Assembly (NCBI GenBank): GCA_023430975.1 | Contig: JAEYYB010000045.1 | Location: 1-16,958 of the forward strand | Reading direction: 5' to 3' | DNA length: 16,958 bases | Origin: Bacillota bacterium | GTDB lineage: Bacteria > Bacillota > Clostridia > Acetivibrionales > DSM-2933 | In this document: one piece after another, positions 13,829-16,958 of the stretch | How the letters are laid out: each line of letters begins with the position of its first letter | Numbering within the stretch: the stretch's first letter is position 1 | Notes under the pieces: generated by a model | What the model saw: the letters and a program-made list of their open reading frames with translations, nothing else | Database searches by the model: none | Told to the model about the DNA's origin: nothing | Position numbers and translations under genes: made by a program

Positions 13829-15998
13829 CACGATATGGTTTAAACTAATAACATGTTTACTTTGTATTGCTGGAATGCTCCTGGTATTATACAGCATTAC
13901 GGGTTTCAATGACATGAGGTATGTAAGAGAGCCTAGAGACTATAGTAAAAGCACCGAATTAAAAAATAAGATAGACAAAATATATTATGATTTGGCTGAG
14001 TTGGCAATACTTAGAAGTGAGGATTATATAAAATCAGGAAAAACTGTTAATGAAGAAAGATTGAGGAATCAAAAAAATAATATTTTACAGGAGAAATTTA
14101 ATGCTATAGGAGTTATTAAAAATCAATATGACTCATATATTGAGCAGGCAAAAGCAAATAATGACAGTGATCAAGCTCTGTTGATCAAAGAACGGGATAA
14201 TCAGATATCAAAGGAAAATGAAAATTATGATAAAAAAGTAGCTCACATTAATGAAGATATAATAAATGAGGATTTATCTAGATATAGAGATATAATCTTA
14301 AATTTATCAGTTACCAAACTTTATTATAGTATAATATCGGCCACTGACGGAAAAATAGCTGACAATGCTGGAAATAAAGCAGATGTGGAAGGTTTCTATA
14401 AGAGTCTTCCTTACCATATCAAGTCTCAGAATGGCTCCTATTATGGATATGATGGTCAATTTTATGGAAGAAGTGATAACTCACTTGCAGGCATTACTAT
14501 TTACGTAGGTGTGTCCGAATCGGATTATGTGGAAGGTAAGAAAATATATGAATCTAACAGGAATCATGGGCTTAATTATCTTTACATTGCTATTTTGGGC
14601 ATGTTAGTTTCCATCCTTGGATATATATTGTTTTTAATTTCAGCAGGCCGCAGGAAGTATTCTGAAGAAATTCATTTAACTTTTGTGGATAAACTATATC
14701 TGGATGTGGGTGCTTTTATTTTACTATTACCGGTTATAGCAATGATTATATTTGTCGGTTTTGTCCCAAGCAGAATTATGGTTACCGACACAATGACATT
14801 TATGCTTGTGGCATCACCTGCTGTAATAGCCGGAGTTGTGTTAAGCCTTTTATACTCTTCCATATTCATTAAACATCTAAAGCGAGGAACTGTACTCAAA
14901 AATACATTGGTATATGCTGCTCTATGCTATATCAAACGCTTAATAAAGGGGTATGGCGATCAATACGGTAAGCTTGCACTTTCAGGACAGACTGCGTTCT
15001 ATATAACAGCATTTTTTATTGCTTATAATTTTGTAACAGCAGTAGCACTTTGTATGTTCTATTACAGTTTAAGATGGTCCCGTGGTGCTGCAGTTCTTTT
15101 TGCACTTTTAATATATGGTGCAGTAAACTTTCTGATGCTCATGTATATAATAAAAAGGATTTCTTACTTCAAGGTAATTGCAGAAGGTGTAAAGAAGATA
15201 AAGGGCGGTCAGCTTGCTTGGAGGATTCCGGAGGGGCCTAATCTAGTAATGACAGAGCTTTCAGAGGATATAAACAATATTGCACAAGGCCTTGGTGCAT
15301 CGGTTGAGAATGAATTAAAGGCGGAAAGAATGAAGGCTGAGCTTATAACAAATGTTTCACATGATTTGAAAACTCCGCTCACATCAATAATAACATATGT
15401 AGACTTACTTAAAAAGGAAGGCCTGGACTCTGAAAATGCACCTAAATATCTTGAAATACTGGATATAAAGTCTCTAAGGCTAAAAAACCTGACTGAGGAC
15501 CTGTTTGACGCTGCAAAGGCATCAAGCGGTAATATAGCTGTCAACATGGAACAATTGGATCTCGTATCCCTGATTAAGCAAGGCTTTGGAGAATTAGGAG
15601 ATAAGGTGGAGGCATCAGGGCTTGACTTTATAACAAGCTTCCCTGGTGAAAAGATAATGATAAAGGCAGATGGAAAACTCCTATGGCGTGTTGTCGATAA
15701 CCTCCTGTCCAATGTATTCAAATATGCAATGCCTTCTTCAAGGGTATATGTATCTGTTTATAAAGAGAGTGAGTACTCTGGAATTGTTATAAAAAATATC
15801 TCTGCATTCCCGCTAAATATTCCTGCCGAAGAGCTGATGGAGCGGTTTAAGCGAGGAGATGAGTCAAGAAACAGCGAAGGATCAGGATTGGGTCTGGCAA
15901 TTGCCAGAAGCCTTACAGAGCTCCAGGGTGGAAAACTTACAATAGATATAGATGGAGATTTATTTAAAGCTACCGTAAAGCTTCCAGTGAAAGGATAA
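13800..15998 (+). CDS. Multi-membrane-span sensor histidine kinase
   Basis: A 732-residue integral-membrane kinase, partner of the overlapping response regulator. It starts at a TTG (13800) with GGTGG 9 bases upstream. TM1 is about 13-33; an extracytoplasmic region of some 220 residues (about 35-257), charged and probably coiled-coil around 50-160, follows. Five further hydrophobic segments lie near 258-281, 302-323, 332-357, 399-421 and 430-451. A HAMP-like linker leads to the H-box NVSHDLKTPLTSII with H521. The ATPase domain has the N-box DNLLSNVFKYA (633-643) and a clear G2, SEGSGLGLAIARSL. The usual DxGxG of G1 is absent; the place reads IVIKNISAFPLNIPAEELMERFKRGDESR-like sequence (about 662-690), a variant I recall from related clostridial kinases. 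The signal sensed is unknown. Confidence 0.95.
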   Translation: MDTKLRNISSTIWFKLITCLLCIAGMLLVLYSITGFNDMRYVREPRDYSKSTELKNKIDKIYYDLAELAILRSEDYIKSGKTVNEERLRNQKNNILQEKFNAIGVIKNQYDSYIEQAKANNDSDQALLIKERDNQISKENENYDKKVAHINEDIINEDLSRYRDIILNLSVTKLYYSIISATDGKIADNAGNKADVEGFYKSLPYHIKSQNGSYYGYDGQFYGRSDNSLAGITIYVGVSESDYVEGKKIYESNRNHGLNYLYIAILGMLVSILGYILFLISAGRRKYSEEIHLTFVDKLYLDVGAFILLLPVIAMIIFVGFVPSRIMVTDTMTFMLVASPAVIAGVVLSLLYSSIFIKHLKRGTVLKNTLVYAALCYIKRLIKGYGDQYGKLALSGQTAFYITAFFIAYNFVTAVALCMFYYSLRWSRGAAVLFALLIYGAVNFLMLMYIIKRISYFKVIAEGVKKIKGGQLAWRIPEGPNLVMTELSEDINNIAQGLGASVENELKAERMKAELITNVSHDLKTPLTSIITYVDLLKKEGLDSENAPKYLEILDIKSLRLKNLTEDLFDAAKASSGNIAVNMEQLDLVSLIKQGFGELGDKVEASGLDFITSFPGEKIMIKADGKLLWRVVDNLLSNVFKYAMPSSRVYVSVYKESEYSGIVIKNISAFPLNIPAEELMERFKRGDESRNSEGSGLGLAIARSLTELQGGKLTIDIDGDLFKATVKLPVKG

Positions 15999-16038
15999 TC
16001 TATCAGTATATCAGCCTTTGCCAAAAAGCAAAAGTCCA

Positions 16039-16084
16039 TAAAGATACCCCATTAAACTATTTAGATTAATGGGGCATCTTTATA
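16039..16084. terminator. Bidirectional terminator after the histidine kinase
   Basis: TAAAGATACCCCATTAA (16039-16055) and TTAATGGGGCATCTTTA (16066-16082) form a 17-bp stem with one mismatch and a 10-base loop, with AT-rich tails on both sides. It serves the two convergent genes that flank it. Confidence 0.88.
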
Positions 16085-16093
16085 AATTTAATC

Positions 16094-16528
16094 TTATTTC
16101 TTATTGTTTAAAGATTGTTGGCTGCATAATAGTGACAACCAGTGTTCTGCTGACTGGAAATTATTAAAGTAAGTAGCTTGTACACCGGATTGTTTAAAAG
16201 TAAAATCAATTGTGACTTTCAACATTGGGTTATTTCTTAATACAACTGCAGTTTTATTCAATCCAGCTGTTAAAGCAAGGGTTTGTGCTTCCACATGCAA
16301 GGGAATGAACTCAGATGTGCTGCCTTTATAGAGGGTTAAATCTACAATAATATTAAAGCCTGGGGTTAATTTATCTAAAGCAATCATGATATCTTCCAGA
16401 TAATATTCTAATTGCGATGTCTTATCCCATATACCCAAAAAAGTGATGATAAGTAAATTACTTGATACATTTACCGATAACTCATAAGAACTGTTTCTTG
16501 CGATTTTGGTTAGGTTCATTATATTCAT
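16094..16528 (-). CDS. Small STAS / SpoIIAA-like protein
   Basis: A cytoplasmic protein of about 144 residues without signal peptide or membrane span. The order of predicted elements fits the STAS/SpoIIAA-like fold: a strand pair ending LLIITFLGIWDK, a helix (LEYYLEDIMIALDKL), the strand FNIIVDLTLYKG, a helix (HVEAQTLALTAG), the strand NKTAVVLRN, and a C-terminal strand-helix YFNNFQSAEHWLSLL, the usual ending of this class. Such domains act as anti-anti-sigma factors or as small ligand-binding modules. The typical phosphorylated Ser of SpoIIAA is not obvious. The ATG at 16528 is favoured because AGGTGA lies 6 bases upstream; a GTG at 16537 would add three residues. It is a single gene convergent with the kinase, and its biological role cannot be assigned. 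Confidence 0.7.
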   Translation of the reverse strand: MNIMNLTKIARNSSYELSVNVSSNLLIITFLGIWDKTSQLEYYLEDIMIALDKLTPGFNIIVDLTLYKGSTSEFIPLHVEAQTLALTAGLNKTAVVLRNNPMLKVTIDFTFKQSGVQATYFNNFQSAEHWLSLLCSQQSLNNKK

Positions 16529-16687
16529 AAAATTCACCTGAATCTTTCATTGATAGTTTGCCTATAAATCCAAGTATTGATTGTTCTTATAATATGTATA
16601 TCGGCATATTAGGATATTTAAATAACATTATGTATTATTACGCATATGGGATTAACAAGTAGCTCATGTTGTTTTGTAAAAGATCAT

Positions 16688-16861
16688 TCACTTTTCATCT
16701 AAATAAGTTTTACCAAAGTTCTTAGCAAGCATTATAATATCGGACATATTGATTATTCCGTCATTATTAAAGTCGGCAGCAGCATTATACAATGCATGTG
16801 AAGATGTTAAGCTAAATACTTTGGCTATTATAATTACTTGAGAGTTAAAAGTTCTTACCAT
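16688..16861 (-). pseudogene. Truncated dockerin remnant
   Basis: A 57-codon minus-strand frame (ATG 16861, TGA 16688) encodes a piece of dockerin. VIIIAKVFSLTSS is the helix and linker of a first repeat whose calcium loop is missing. ALYNAAADFNNDGIINMSD and IIMLAKNFGK form an intact second repeat with the expected Asp/Asn/Asp calcium ligands, followed by a short tail TYLDEK. There is no signal peptide, an in-frame stop lies just upstream of the ATG, and no good ribosome binding site is seen, so it is best read as the 3' end of a lost cellulosomal gene. The rest of 16538-16948 shows no other gene. Confidence 0.8.
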
Positions 16862-16948
16862 AACTTACATATGTAATAAGCTTGATGCAATAGCTTGCCC
16901 GTGGTAGATTAGATTTGCGAAGAAATAAAAAACCAGGGGGCAAAACAA

Positions 16949-16958
16949 ATGATCAAGC
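16949..16958 (+). CDS. Start of a gene cut by the window edge
   Basis: CAGGGGG (16934-16940) lies 8 bases before ATG (16949), followed by ATC AAG. The ribosome binding site matches the G-rich style used before the GH9 and CBM array genes. Only three codons are visible, so no product can be given. Confidence 0.4.

Noticed and set aside
15209..15721. A 170-codon minus-strand open frame
   Set aside because: It is antisense to the kinase core, whose H-box and N-box are clear; composition is that of a shadow frame.

Overview
The window reads as chromosome of a low-GC, Gram-positive, cellulose-degrading clostridium from the Acetivibrio / Hungateiclostridium (Clostridium thermocellum, C. clariflavum) group. 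The reasons are a large GH9 cellulase ending in an X module plus type II-like dockerin, two CBM3 modules of the clostridial kind, a secreted array of four CBM4/9-like modules, a truncated dockerin, a T-box leader, purine-rich ribosome binding sites and very AT-rich spacers. The species assignment is inference; no rRNA, tRNA or CRISPR array was seen.

Layout. Bases 1-345 hold no clear gene but carry two tandem copies of a ~91-bp palindromic repeat; a third copy lies at 2928-3018. A DMT/EamA transporter follows (377-1261, +). On the minus strand, a type I-beta DAHP synthase (aroF, 1549-2562) is preceded by a complete T-box leader whose specifier reads UUC (Phe). The GH9-CBM3c-CBM3-X-dockerin cellulase (3283-6453, +) has its own leader and a strong terminator. 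Next comes a probable two-gene transcript: a secreted PPC-like + CBM3 protein (6891-7760) and a solitary CheW (7809-8273), ending in a hairpin shared with the convergent ychF (8349-9443, -). A DUF2971 protein (9529-10359, -) lies upstream of ychF. Divergent from it is a secreted protein made only of four tandem CBM-like modules (10765-12792, +). A response regulator and a six-TM histidine kinase follow (13139-15998, +), then a small STAS-like protein (16094-16528, -), a 57-codon dockerin remnant on the minus strand (16688-16861) missed by ordinary length cut-offs, and the first codons of a plus-strand gene at the right edge.

How the genes may work together. Three secreted polysaccharide-interacting proteins lie within 10 kb, mixed with housekeeping genes (aroF, ychF). 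The GH9 enzyme would be placed at the cell surface or on an anchoring scaffoldin by its X-dockerin. The CBM3 protein and the CBM array have neither catalytic domain nor dockerin, so they look like free or loosely surface-held binding or sensing proteins. The CheW beside the CBM3 protein and the two-component system beside the CBM array suggest, but do not prove, coupling of substrate contact to behaviour or gene expression. The same 12-mer (TTTTTGTACACA) about 105-115 bases before the GH9 and CBM3 genes hints at co-regulation.
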